DNA from: Bacteroidales bacterium
Lineage (GTDB): Bacteria; Bacteroidota; Bacteroidia; Bacteroidales; Muribaculaceae
NCBI GenBank assembly: GCA_015060975.1
Contig: SUXI01000002.1
Location: 124,001-188,000, forward strand
DNA length: 64,000 nucleotides
Direction: 5' to 3'
Below are positions 36,599 to 46,561 of the stretch, one piece after another. Position 1 is the first letter of the stretch. The number at the start of each line of letters is the position of its first letter. Both the position numbers and the translations under genes were made by a program. The notes under the pieces are model-generated. The model saw only the letters and a program-made list of their open reading frames with translations, searched no databases and was not told the origin of the DNA.

Positions 36599-37417
36599 CT
36601 ATATATAAATCATTTTGCGGGTCATACCGCCATCAATAACAATGTTCTCTCCATTTATAAAATCATTATCGGGAGCGGCAAGAAACATACACATCCTTGC
36701 GACATCACCCGGCTTTCCTACCCTACGCGACGGGTGTTGCAAATGATCTTCCTCGGTCATTGCCGGATATTGAGCGTTTTCCACCCATCCGGGCGATATG
36801 CAATTAACCGTTATTCCAAGAGGCGTAAGCGACATCATTAATGCATGTGTCAATGACGCTACACCTCCTTTCGACGCCGCATATCCCTCTGTCCCGGGTT
36901 CACTTTGACAATAACGAGTGGAACAAATGTTTATAATGCGACCATAAGCCGGAGTCGCACCTTGCTTAGACCGATGAATAGCCAAACTGCGAGACGTAAC
37001 AAATACAGAGCGTAGATTTGTATTTACCACCTTCTCAAAATCTGCTATTGTCGATTCCACCAACGGCACAAAGCCTCCTATTCCCACATTGTTAACTATT
37101 ACATCAATATCTCCCCACACTTCAAATAAGTTATCCATACATCCCGACAAAGCATCTACATCGGTAACATCTACAGGATAAAATCTCGAACCGGTTGCCT
37201 GAGCTGTCGCTGTGCCGGCTTTCACATCATTATCACAAAATGCCACTCGACAACCAACTGCCCTGAATGATTCAACTATTGCCCTACCTATTCCCGATGC
37301 GCCTCCGGTTACAAACACCCTGCATGGAGGCAAATTAGCACCACCCATTCCCGGCTTCGACAAACGCATTGTTTTTGCCCTACCGCCCGTTATTTTACCT
37401 CGGCGATAGTCTTCCAT
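36599..37417 (-). CDS. Short-chain dehydrogenase/reductase, 272 aa
   Basis: The glycine motif is VFVTGGASGIGRAIVESF, then NNVGIGGF, and the catalytic residues lie in NICSTRYCQSEPGTEGYAASKGG. The final VINGENIVIDGGMTRK segment is typical of FabG-like SDRs. A longer frame begins at 37444, but its ATG coincides with the predicted transcription start. I therefore prefer the ATG at 37417, which is still uncertain. The -7 element is at 37452-37459. Confidence 0.85.
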   Translation of the reverse strand: MEDYRRGKITGGRAKTMRLSKPGMGGANLPPCRVFVTGGASGIGRAIVESFRAVGCRVAFCDNDVKAGTATAQATGSRFYPVDVTDVDALSGCMDNLFEVWGDIDVIVNNVGIGGFVPLVESTIADFEKVVNTNLRSVFVTSRSLAIHRSKQGATPAYGRIINICSTRYCQSEPGTEGYAASKGGVASLTHALMMSLTPLGITVNCISPGWVENAQYPAMTEEDHLQHPSRRVGKPGDVARMCMFLAAPDNDFINGENIVIDGGMTRKMIYI

Positions 37418-37451
37418 TTTATGTTCTAAATAATTATCAGCCATAATGGTA

Positions 37452-37459
37452 CAAAGATA
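37452..37459 (-). promoter_or_regulatory. -7 promoter element (TATCTTTG) for the minus-strand SDR
   Basis: Minus-strand TATCTTTG matches TAnnTTTG. It places the start of transcription at about 37445. Confidence 0.5.
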
Positions 37460-37503
37460 ATAAATTTCGTCTTTTTTATAACCTTTTTTTATAATGATTA
37501 TGA

Positions 37504-39174
<1,671 letters not shown>

Positions 39175-39210
39175 AAATCATTTTAATTATTAATCACTTT
39201 ATAACTCATA

Positions 39211-41313
39211 ATGGATAAAAACAACCTTCTTGGGCTTCTGCTGATGGGTGCTATCATCTTCGGATTTATGTACATAAATCAACCCTCCGAAGAAGAAATA
39301 GCGGCAGCAAAAAAAGCTAAGATTGAAGCGACTCAAACCGAAAGTTCTAAAAAGGACGAGATTACTAACGTCGATACTCTCACCGTCAATCATGTGAACA
39401 AGCTCACTGCAATGGTTAAGGCCGCCGGAGCGACAGAATCCGACGGTTCATATTCTTTTTCTACCAAAAGCGTAAATCTTCGTTGTGACTCTGCCAAAAT
39501 CACCGGCACTGTAAACGTAAACAATACAGCTGTTGATGTGACAAAAATTTTAAGCAACAAACTCGAAGAATTGCCAAAGTCAATCGCACAGGCTGCCGTT
39601 GACACGCTCATTGCCACTATCGACCGTTTTGATTCTTATGGAAACTTTGCAAAATACATGAACGGCGATAACGAAACACTTTCTCTTGAAAATGACGTAA
39701 TAAAAGTGGATTTCTCAAGCGAAGGCGGTAAGATTTCAAAAGTTACGCTAAAAAAATATGACACATACGTTGGTGGCGACACTGCCAATGTAGTGCCTTA
39801 TAATGGAGCTACCGACTACTATTCATTTACGCTTCCTGCCGGTGCCGGATATATCGAAACACGCAATCTCAATTTTGAAGCTGTCGCCGAAAACGACAGC
39901 ACCATATTAATGAAACTCAACCTCGATGGTGATGCAATGTGGGGTATTCGTTACACTCTTGCAAAAGGCGAATGCTATATTGTGAAGATGGATATTGTGC
40001 AAAACAATATTGAAAATGTGTTTGCTTCAAACATGTCCGATATATCAATGTCTTGGCACCAAAAAATGGCTCGTAACGAAAAGGGCAAAACGTTCGAGGA
40101 ACGCAATAGCACAATTTATTATAAATATGTTGGAGACACCCCCGATTACCTAACTGAAAATGGCGTTCAAAGTGAAGAACTCGAGCAAGAATTGAAATGG
40201 ATATCATTCAAAAATCAATTCTTCTCAAGTGTGCTTGTTCCAAACACATCTATCAAGCGTGCTTCGGTTTCAACAAAAGACATCAAAGACCAACCGGGAT
40301 ACCTCAAAGTGCTCGATGTTAAAGACGCAATCATCTCTTACACTACAAAGAGTGACAATCCTGCATCATTCGACATGATTTTCACTCCCAACCTCTATCC
40401 ATTACTTTCAAGTTACGATGACCAAGTTAAAACAGAAGAAGACCTTGAATTAACTCGATTAATTCCTCTTGGATGGGGCATATTCCGTTGGATCAACACC
40501 TACCTCATCATTCCAGTTTTCACATTCCTCGGCGGATTTATTTCTAACTACGGTATTATAATATTACTATTGACAATATTTGTCAAACTAATACTCTTCC
40601 CTTTCACATATAAGAGCTATATGTCGCAAGCAAAAATGAGAGTATTGAATCCTGAAATTCAAGCTATAAACGAAAAGTACCCCAATAAGGAAGATGCAAT
40701 GGTAAAACAGCAAAAAGTCATGGAGCTTTACAGCAAAGCAGGCGCAAGCCCATTCTCAGGCTGTCTCCCTATGTTGTTGCAAATGCCTATCCTCATTGCA
40801 ATGTTCACATTCTTCCCTTCATGCATTGAACTACGCGGGCAATCGTTCCTTTGGGCTACAGATCTTTCTGCCCCCGATGCAATATTCTCGTGGACAACTC
40901 ACATTCCATTAATCTCAACCTACTTTGGCAACCATGTGAGTCTATTCTGCTTATTGATGACTATCACCAACATCATTTACACTCGCATCAATATGCAAAA
41001 CCAACCCGGTGGCGCATCAATGCCCGGTATGAAATGGATGATGTACCTCATGCCTGTGATGTTCTTGTTCTTCTTCAACGACTACGCTTCAGGTTTGAGT
41101 TACTACTACTTCCTCTCTTTATTAATCACTATCATTCAAACCTACTCATTCCGTTTCATTATCGACGAACAAAAAGTGAGAGCCGAAATGCTTGCCAACA
41201 CAAAAAAACCTCGCAAAAAATCAGGGTTTATGGCTCGTCTTGAAGAAGCTCAACGAAAACAACAAGCCATGCTTCGCGAACAACAAAAACAACAAGCAAA
41301 GCGTCGCCGATAA
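39211..41313 (+). CDS. yidC: Membrane protein insertase YidC
   Basis: This protein inserts and folds inner-membrane proteins, alone or with Sec. One N-terminal helix (LLGLLLMGAIIFGFMYI) leads into a large periplasmic domain (about 60-440). The C-terminal insertase core has YGIIILLLTIFVKLILFPFTYKSY, SGCLPMLLQMPILIAMF and later helices. The positively charged tail (RKQQAMLREQQKQQAKRRR) may bind the ribosome. At 700 aa it is somewhat long for Bacteroidetes. It follows pyrG. Confidence 0.95.
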   Translation: MDKNNLLGLLLMGAIIFGFMYINQPSEEEIAAAKKAKIEATQTESSKKDEITNVDTLTVNHVNKLTAMVKAAGATESDGSYSFSTKSVNLRCDSAKITGTVNVNNTAVDVTKILSNKLEELPKSIAQAAVDTLIATIDRFDSYGNFAKYMNGDNETLSLENDVIKVDFSSEGGKISKVTLKKYDTYVGGDTANVVPYNGATDYYSFTLPAGAGYIETRNLNFEAVAENDSTILMKLNLDGDAMWGIRYTLAKGECYIVKMDIVQNNIENVFASNMSDISMSWHQKMARNEKGKTFEERNSTIYYKYVGDTPDYLTENGVQSEELEQELKWISFKNQFFSSVLVPNTSIKRASVSTKDIKDQPGYLKVLDVKDAIISYTTKSDNPASFDMIFTPNLYPLLSSYDDQVKTEEDLELTRLIPLGWGIFRWINTYLIIPVFTFLGGFISNYGIIILLLTIFVKLILFPFTYKSYMSQAKMRVLNPEIQAINEKYPNKEDAMVKQQKVMELYSKAGASPFSGCLPMLLQMPILIAMFTFFPSCIELRGQSFLWATDLSAPDAIFSWTTHIPLISTYFGNHVSLFCLLMTITNIIYTRINMQNQPGGASMPGMKWMMYLMPVMFLFFFNDYASGLSYYYFLSLLITIIQTYSFRFIIDEQKVRAEMLANTKKPRKKSGFMARLEEAQRKQQAMLREQQKQQAKRRR

Positions 41314-41318
41314 ATATA

Positions 41319-41338
41319 TGGGAACTTCTATAAATTGC
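41319..41338. repeat. Degenerate inverted copy of the short palindrome after yidC
   Basis: The segment GGGAACTTCTATAAATTGC is the reverse of the palindrome at 41495-41513 with a few changes. The pair brackets a 155-bp stretch that also contains a large imperfect hairpin. Confidence 0.4.
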
Positions 41339-41370
41339 TTTGTGAAGATTTATGGATTTTATTTGAGCGG

Positions 41371-41440
41371 ATTTTTGTTTTTTGTTGAATGGGCATAGCG
41401 AGCTATGCGATTGAAACAAAGACAAAAAGATGCCAAAGAA
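41371..41440. repeat. Large imperfect hairpin in the yidC-korA gap
   Basis: GCATAGC and GCTATGC (41393-41399 and 41402-41408) form a perfect core stem around GA. The flanks TTTTTGTTTTTTGTTGAAT and ATTGAAACAAAGACAAAAA extend it with a few mismatches. Total arms are about 27 bp. Confidence 0.6.
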
Positions 41441-41494
41441 AAGCATGAAGCACACAAAAGAATGTTCCCAATAACTATTGTTTAATTAATTCGC

Positions 41495-41513
41495 GGAATT
41501 TATAGAAATTCCC
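41495..41513. repeat. Short palindrome GGAATTTATAGAAATTCCC
   Basis: This is an exact copy of the element at 8151-8169. It sits 32 bp before the terminator hairpin and about 180 bp past yidC. Confidence 0.7.
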
Positions 41514-41544
41514 ATGTAACATTAAAAAATTTAACCGATATGCT

Positions 41545-41577
41545 GAGGTGTGCCATTATTACTGACACACCTCTTTT
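41545..41577 (+). terminator. Terminator in the yidC-korA gap
   Basis: GAGGTGTG (41545-41552) pairs with CACACCTC (41566-41573), followed by TTTT. It is 230 bp past yidC, so the long untranslated stretch (41314-41544) may be transcribed. Confidence 0.75.
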
Positions 41578-41665
41578 CTCAATTTTTTAATCACAAAGTG
41601 GCATTTTCAATATATCTAAATAAAAATTAAACATTACAAATCATCTTTTTTTTCAATTAATTCAC

Positions 41666-41673
41666 TACCTTTG
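41666..41673 (+). promoter_or_regulatory. -7 promoter element (TACCTTTG) for korAB
   Basis: TACCTTTG matches TAnnTTTG, 64 bp before the korA start. A clear -33 element is lacking. Confidence 0.55.
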
Positions 41674-41737
41674 TGATTTGTATAGACTTAATTTGCATAA
41701 GTAACTGCTATCTTTTAGCACATAAAAATAATCTGTT

Positions 41738-43585
41738 ATGTTAGAGAAAACCAATGTTAAAGTTCTCGACAAAGTAGTCGTGAGATTCTCGGGCGACTCA
41801 GGCGACGGAATGCAACTTGCCGGTAATATCTTCACTAATATCTCGGCAGGAATTGGCAACCAAGTTTCGACTTTCCCCGACTACCCTGCCGAAATTCGCG
41901 CGCCACAAGGGTCATTGAGTGGTGTATCAGGATTCCAAGTTAGTGTAGGCACAGGTGTTTACACTCCAGGCGACCAAGCCGATGTGCTTATTGCAATGAA
42001 TCCTGCGGCATTGAAACAAAATGTGAAATTCTTAAAGCCTAACGGCGTTATTATCGTTGATATTGATTCTTTCAAAGAGTCAGACCTCAAGAAGGCTCTT
42101 TTTGAAACAGATGAACCGTTCAAAGAACTCGGCATCACTGCTCAAGTGCTTGAAGTTCCAATTACTTCTATGACTAAGAACGCACTTGCAGATAGCGGTC
42201 TCGACAACAAATCAATGCTCAAATGCCGTAACATCTTCGCACTTGGGCTCGTTTGTTGGCTCTTCGACCGTCCTCTCGAAAGCGCGCTTCACCATTTAAA
42301 AACAAAATTTGCAAAGAAACCCGCCATTTTTGAAGCCAATGCTAAGGTTATCCAAGCAGGCTACGACTATGGTCACAATATTCATGCATCGGTATCAACC
42401 TATCGCATCGAATCAGATGAAATAAAACCGGGCATATATACCGACATCAATGGCAACACCGCCACTGCATGGGGATTGATTATGGCATCAGAAAAGTCAG
42501 GTCGTCCTCTTTTCCTCGGCAGTTACCCCATCACTCCTGCTACCGATATTCTTCACGAACTTGCAAAACGCAAAGACCTCGGAGTGAAAGCATGTCAAAT
42601 GGAAGATGAAATTGCCGGTGTTTGTTCGGCTATCGGTGCATCTTTTGCCGGAAATCTTGCCGTTACATCAACATCAGGTCCCGGTCTTGCTCTTAAGAGC
42701 GAAGGTATCGGTCTTGCCGTAATGGCCGAGTTGCCTCTCGTGGTTATCGATGTGCAACGTGGTGGTCCTTCAACCGGTCTCCCCACAAAAACCGAGCAAA
42801 CCGACTTGATGCAGGCACTATATGGTCGCAATGGCGAATGTCCGCTTGCTGTTGTTGCTCCTGCCACCCCTACCGACTGTTTCACCATGGCATTCGAGGC
42901 TTGTCGCATCGCAATTGAGCACATGACTCCCGTTGTATTGCTTACCGACGCATTCATTGGCAACGGCTCATCGGCTTGGCGCATTCCCGATGCAGATGAA
43001 TATCCCGAAATCAAACCCAATTACGTTCCCGAAGAATTGAAGGGTAATTGGAAACCATATATTCGCGACGAAAAGACCAAAGTACGCTATTGGGCAATCC
43101 CCGGCACTGAAGGCCTTGCACATCGTCTTGGTGGTCTTGAAAAAGATGCTGTGACAAGTGCAATCTCTACCGACCCCATCAACCACGAAAAGATGGTTTA
43201 TACTCGCAAAGAGAAAATCGAACGCATTGCCGACAATATTCCTGCTCTCGAAGTGAGCCACAATGTTGACGCCGACACCTTGCTCGTTGGTTGGGGCGGC
43301 ACTTTCGGCCACCTCTACACTGCAGCCGAAGAGCTCAACAAAGAGGGCAAACCAGTTGCATTTGCTCACTTCCGCTACATCAACCCACTTCCTGCCAATA
43401 CTGCCGAAGTGTTTGCTAAATACAAACGTGTGATTGTAGCCGAACTCAACACCGGTCAATTTGCCGACTATCTACAAAGCAAATTCCCCGAAGTGAAATT
43501 TGAGCGCATCAACAAAGTTCAAGGTCAACCATTCCTCGTAAAAGAAGTAATTGATGGTGTAACTAAAATTATGGAGGGCAAATAA
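41738..43585 (+). CDS. korA: 2-oxoacid:acceptor oxidoreductase, alpha subunit (fused gamma-alpha)
   Basis: With KorB this makes or consumes acyl-CoA from a 2-oxoacid, probably 2-oxoglutarate, using ferredoxin or flavodoxin. The N-terminal gamma domain has VVRFSGDSGDGMQLAGNIF. The pyrimidine-binding alpha domain has LFLGSYPITPATDILHELAK and CQMEDEIAGVCSAIGASFAG, and a C-terminal transketolase-like part follows. At 615 aa it has the usual size of the fused form. korB starts 2 bp after the stop. The substrate is inferred from family members. Confidence 0.93.
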   Translation: MLEKTNVKVLDKVVVRFSGDSGDGMQLAGNIFTNISAGIGNQVSTFPDYPAEIRAPQGSLSGVSGFQVSVGTGVYTPGDQADVLIAMNPAALKQNVKFLKPNGVIIVDIDSFKESDLKKALFETDEPFKELGITAQVLEVPITSMTKNALADSGLDNKSMLKCRNIFALGLVCWLFDRPLESALHHLKTKFAKKPAIFEANAKVIQAGYDYGHNIHASVSTYRIESDEIKPGIYTDINGNTATAWGLIMASEKSGRPLFLGSYPITPATDILHELAKRKDLGVKACQMEDEIAGVCSAIGASFAGNLAVTSTSGPGLALKSEGIGLAVMAELPLVVIDVQRGGPSTGLPTKTEQTDLMQALYGRNGECPLAVVAPATPTDCFTMAFEACRIAIEHMTPVVLLTDAFIGNGSSAWRIPDADEYPEIKPNYVPEELKGNWKPYIRDEKTKVRYWAIPGTEGLAHRLGGLEKDAVTSAISTDPINHEKMVYTRKEKIERIADNIPALEVSHNVDADTLLVGWGGTFGHLYTAAEELNKEGKPVAFAHFRYINPLPANTAEVFAKYKRVIVAELNTGQFADYLQSKFPEVKFERINKVQGQPFLVKEVIDGVTKIMEGK

Positions 43586-43587
43586 TC

Positions 43588-44601
43588 ATGGAAGAAACAA
43601 AATATACAGCAGCCAATTATAAGAGCGACCAATCAGTGCGTTGGTGTCCCGGTTGTGGCGACCACGCGATTCTCAACTCGCTCCACAAAGCAATGGCAAC
43701 CGTGGGAGTGGCTCCTCACATGACAGCCGTAATATCAGGTATCGGTTGTAGTTCACGCCTACCCTACTATATGAACACCTACGGCTTCCACACCATCCAT
43801 GGTCGTGCAGCAGCAATCGCTACCGGCTTCAAAGTAGCCAACCCCGAAATGACTGTGTGGCAAATATCGGGCGACGGCGACGGATTGGCCATTGGTGGTA
43901 ACCACTTCATTCATGCAGTGCGTCGCAACATCGACATCAACATGATGTTGCTCAACAATAAAATCTATGGTTTGACAAAGGGACAATATTCGCCCACAAG
44001 CGACCGTGGTTTCGTGTCAAAATCATCGCCCTACGGCACTACCGAAGACCCATTTATCCCTGCCGAATTAGTATTTGGTGCTCGTGGCAACTTCTTCGCT
44101 CGTAGCATCGACGTGGAACTCGCCACAACTCAAGAGGTGATGGTTGCAGCAGCTCGTCACAAAGGGGCTTCAGTGGTTGAAATATTGCAAAACTGTGTGA
44201 TTTTCAATCATGGTATTCACAACCACATCACCGATAAAGAATTCCGTGCCGACCGCACTATCCACCTTCGCCATGGAGAAAAGATGATTTTCGGCAAAGA
44301 GCAAAATATGGGTATCGTGCAAGACGGATTCCTTTTGAAAGCCGTTGAGATAGGCAAAGATGGCTATACTATCGACGATGTACTCGTTCACGACGCCCAT
44401 TGCCAAAGCAACTTCCTCCACCAACAATTAGCAATGATGGACGGCTATGACCTCCCATTGGCAGTAGGTGTGATTCGCGATGTTGAAGGCTTGACCTACA
44501 ACGAAGAAATCGACAAACAAGTTGCCGAAGTACGTACCAAGAAAAACTTCACCTCCCTCCGCGACATGATCCTCGCCGGCGAAACCTGGGAAGTGAAATA
44601 A
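43588..44601 (+). CDS. korB: 2-oxoacid:acceptor oxidoreductase, beta subunit
   Basis: This is the thiamine diphosphate-binding subunit. It has the Cys motif VRWCPGCGDHAILN, the TPP site WQISGDGDGLAIGGNHFIHAVRRN, and NNKIYGLTKGQYSPTS. At 337 aa it is standard and forms the active enzyme with KorA. Its last 12 codons (RDMILAGETWEVK) lie in a 45-bp sequence that is repeated 3.3 kb downstream in another frame. The original terminator now appears to be beyond that second copy. Confidence 0.94.
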   Translation: MEETKYTAANYKSDQSVRWCPGCGDHAILNSLHKAMATVGVAPHMTAVISGIGCSSRLPYYMNTYGFHTIHGRAAAIATGFKVANPEMTVWQISGDGDGLAIGGNHFIHAVRRNIDINMMLLNNKIYGLTKGQYSPTSDRGFVSKSSPYGTTEDPFIPAELVFGARGNFFARSIDVELATTQEVMVAAARHKGASVVEILQNCVIFNHGIHNHITDKEFRADRTIHLRHGEKMIFGKEQNMGIVQDGFLLKAVEIGKDGYTIDDVLVHDAHCQSNFLHQQLAMMDGYDLPLAVGVIRDVEGLTYNEEIDKQVAEVRTKKNFTSLRDMILAGETWEVK

Positions 44602-44602
44602 A
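44558..44602 (+). repeat. Direct repeat, left copy (korB 3' end)
   Basis: These 45 bp include the final 12 codons and stop of korB. They match 47885-47929 with a single mismatch (G at 44595 versus A at 47922). Confidence 0.9.
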
Positions 44603-44695
44603 GATTAGAAAGATATTATACTAATATAAAATAATTGCCTATGTAACATTACGTCATTAGTGACATATAAATAAAAAGCGTTAGCTTATATTTCG

Positions 44696-44810
44696 GTTAT
44701 CCAAAATCGCCAATTTTGAAACTGCAACCTGAAGTAAAAGTTGATGCTCACGGTCTATCCGTGGGCTTTTACTTGTTTGGTTGCAACGTGTTTGGCGATA
44801 CGTGGATAAC
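44696..44810 (+). ncRNA. Candidate structured element, five nested stems
   Basis: The outer stem is GTTATCCA/TGGATAAC (44696-44703, 44803-44810). Inside it come ATCGCCAA/TTGGCGAT (44706-44713, 44792-44799), TGCAACC/GGTTGCA (44723-44729, 4479-85 of that line, i.e. 44779-44785), AAGTAAAA/TTTTACTT (44732-44739, 44767-44774) and the tip GCTCACGG/CCGTGGGC (44746-44753, 44759-44766). This is about 39 bp of pairing in 115 nt. It may be a regulatory RNA, a complex terminator or a DNA hairpin. I do not recognise a known class. Confidence 0.5.
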
Positions 44811-44943
44811 AAATAAAGTTATTAGCCCGCGTTTTTTATTGTCAACTCCAAAGTTAAGGGCTAAGCACAAACACTTTTATCAAAACCATTAGGAACAACC
44901 CTAAAAATTAAAGTTGCACCCGACACAAAGAAGGGTTTTGTTT

Positions 44944-45405
44944 ATGAAAAATTTATTACTTGCAATGGCACTTATAGCAATAGCTCTTGCATCTTATGCC
45001 AAAGGTTATGAGGGGATTTTGGTGACGATGGTTGACGGCACAACAGCCACCATCAATTTTGACGAAAACCCTATAATCAAGTTGAAACCTGAAAAATTGG
45101 TAGTACAAACCGACATTGCGACAACCGAGTTTGACCGCTCGAAAGTCGCCCGCTTCAACTATGTTGGTGACGTAACCACCCGTGTTGACGCTGTTGTGAA
45201 AAACGATGTGAAAGTTTTCAATAAAGGTGGCGTATTATTGTTTGCTAATCTACCTGTTAATAGTGAGATAAGATTATTTTCAGCCGATGGAAAACTGCTT
45301 AAACGTGATATCTCGACAGACAATTATGTATTAAATATCACTGACTTTTCCTCTGGCATATATATTGTGAAAGTTAACGGAGTGTCAACCAAAATAGTGA
45401 AATAA
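44944..45405 (+). CDS. Exported protein with T9SS-like C-terminal domain, 153 aa
   Basis: I start at the ATG at 44944, which gives a clean signal peptide (MKNLLLAMALIAIALASYAKG). A longer frame begins at 44914. The middle has two short beta-rich segments (VTMVDGTTATINFDENP, TTEFDRSKVARFNY). The last about 70 residues (NLPVNSEIRLFSADGKLL...SGIYIVKVNG) look like a type A sorting tail. The gene ends 1 bp before the next secreted-protein gene, so the two are co-transcribed. The function is unknown. Confidence 0.7.
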   Translation: MKNLLLAMALIAIALASYAKGYEGILVTMVDGTTATINFDENPIIKLKPEKLVVQTDIATTEFDRSKVARFNYVGDVTTRVDAVVKNDVKVFNKGGVLLFANLPVNSEIRLFSADGKLLKRDISTDNYVLNITDFSSGIYIVKVNGVSTKIVK

Positions 45406-45406
45406 G

Positions 45407-46261
45407 ATGAAAAGGATAATGATATTTTTAATAGCTGTCTCTTCCATCGCATTTATGAATGCTGCAAGCAATTCAACCTACTTTTATAATAGCAATGGAC
45501 AATTGTTGTCATTCAATGATATTGATATTGATAGCATTATGTTTTCAAATATTGATTTAAATGGAGTTGAGTGTGATGGAATAGTAACACAATTAATTTA
45601 CGCAGGAGACTCCATCTATCAAATTCCTATTGAAAAAATGGATAGCGTTGCTTTCACCCCAAGAATGCAACAAAAAGATGAATACGGAATCACTATTGGT
45701 CAAGAGGTAGATTTAGGTCTATCGGTTAATTGGGCTGGTTGGAACGTCGGCGCATCTTCTCCTGAACAATATGGTGGCTACTATGCTTGGGGAGAAACCG
45801 AAGAAAAAGACTATTACTCAGGTGAGACATATAAATATTGGGTTGATAGTGACGGAAGCAGATCTTTTAGTTTTGATGAAATCACAAATATCGGTGCTAA
45901 CATCAAGGGCACGCAATATGATGTGGCACGCCAGAAATGGGGCGGCTCATGGCGAATGCCCACTATAGAGGAGTTTAACGAATTGATAATTAAATGTTCG
46001 TGGATTTGGATTCTACACAATGATTCTGTATATGGCTACAAAGTTACCGGCCCCAATGGTAACAGTATCTTTTTACCCGCCGCAGGCTATCGTAATGGCT
46101 ATTTATTCGATGGGACTTGTGATGGTTTTTATTGGAGTGCCTCGTTTTATGATGACGGCTACAACGGACTTTCATGGGTTCATTGGTTCGGAAATGGCTA
46201 TTACTATAGTGATAGAACCTACTTTCGCATATATGGGCTTTCGGTTCGCCCTGTTAAATAA
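45407..46261 (+). CDS. Exported protein with FISUMP/DUF1566-like domain, 284 aa
   Basis: A signal peptide (MKRIMIFLIAVSSIAFMNA) is followed by a beta-rich N-terminal part with SNGQLLSFNDIDIDSIMFS. The C-terminal half resembles the Fibrobacter major-paralog or DUF1566-type fold (GYYAWGETEEKDYYSGETY, GGSWRMPTIEEFNELI, YWSASFYDDGYNGLSW). The tail GLSVRPVK is typical of that domain. The gene is next to the T9SS-like 153-aa gene. No enzymatic role can be assigned. Confidence 0.7.
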   Translation: MKRIMIFLIAVSSIAFMNAASNSTYFYNSNGQLLSFNDIDIDSIMFSNIDLNGVECDGIVTQLIYAGDSIYQIPIEKMDSVAFTPRMQQKDEYGITIGQEVDLGLSVNWAGWNVGASSPEQYGGYYAWGETEEKDYYSGETYKYWVDSDGSRSFSFDEITNIGANIKGTQYDVARQKWGGSWRMPTIEEFNELIIKCSWIWILHNDSVYGYKVTGPNGNSIFLPAAGYRNGYLFDGTCDGFYWSASFYDDGYNGLSWVHWFGNGYYYSDRTYFRIYGLSVRPVK

Positions 46262-46289
46262 CAAAACTTGATAACGTCATTAATTACAA

Positions 46290-46333
46290 AAAACTGAGCC
46301 ATGGTAAAGTCTTCTTTGGCTCAGTTTTATTTT
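46290..46333 (+). terminator. Terminator after the FISUMP-like gene
   Basis: AAAACTGAGCC (46290-46300) pairs with GGCTCAGTTTT (46318-46328), followed by a T-rich tract. Confidence 0.85.
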
Positions 46334-46393
46334 ATCATGTTGCAAATATCGTTTCTCTATACTTCCATTATCACATAAATAGCAACCACTTTT

Positions 46394-46453
46394 CACCATC
46401 TATCGCACAAAAGTGTGAGAAATATCACACAAACATGGGGATAGGTGGTGATT
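46394..46453 (+). repeat. 60-bp palindromic repeat, copy 1
   Basis: This begins CACCATCTATC and ends GATAGGTGGTG, with an inner CACAAAAGTGTG motif. It is about 88% identical to copy 2 at 46500-46559. Confidence 0.85.
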
Positions 46454-46491
46454 TTAGATGCATTTTATTTGTTTTTCTATTTCAAAAAACA

Positions 46492-46499
46492 TACCTTTG
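46492..46499 (+). promoter_or_regulatory. Promoter (TTTG, 20-bp spacer, TACCTTTG) for the AAA ATPase
   Basis: TACCTTTG is preceded by TTTG at 46468-46471. It lies between two copies of the 60-bp repeat, and transcription would begin at about 46506 inside copy 2. Confidence 0.7.
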
Positions 46500-46559
46500 C
46501 ACCATCTATCACACAAAAGTGTGAAAAATATCACACAAACACGAGGATAGATGGTGATA
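46500..46559 (+). repeat. 60-bp palindromic repeat, copy 2
   Basis: Perfect 11-bp arms CACCATCTATC (46500-46510) and GATAGATGGTG (46546-46556) surround CACAAAAGTGTG. It directly follows the -7 element and ends 2 bp before the ATPase start codon. It is placed like an operator. Confidence 0.85.
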
Positions 46560-46561
46560 TT

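Noticed and set aside
42595-43020. 141-aa minus-strand ORF inside korA
   Set aside because: It is antisense to a conserved enzyme gene and shows no domain or start context of its own.
44696-44810. Nested inverted repeat as an integron attC site
   Set aside because: The ends (GTTATCC and GGATAAC) do not have the RYYYAAC and GTTRRRY boxes in the right orientation, and no integron integrase is visible.
46394-46559. Two 60-bp repeats as a minimal CRISPR array
   Set aside because: There are only two copies, they are internally palindromic, no cas gene is nearby, and they bracket a promoter.
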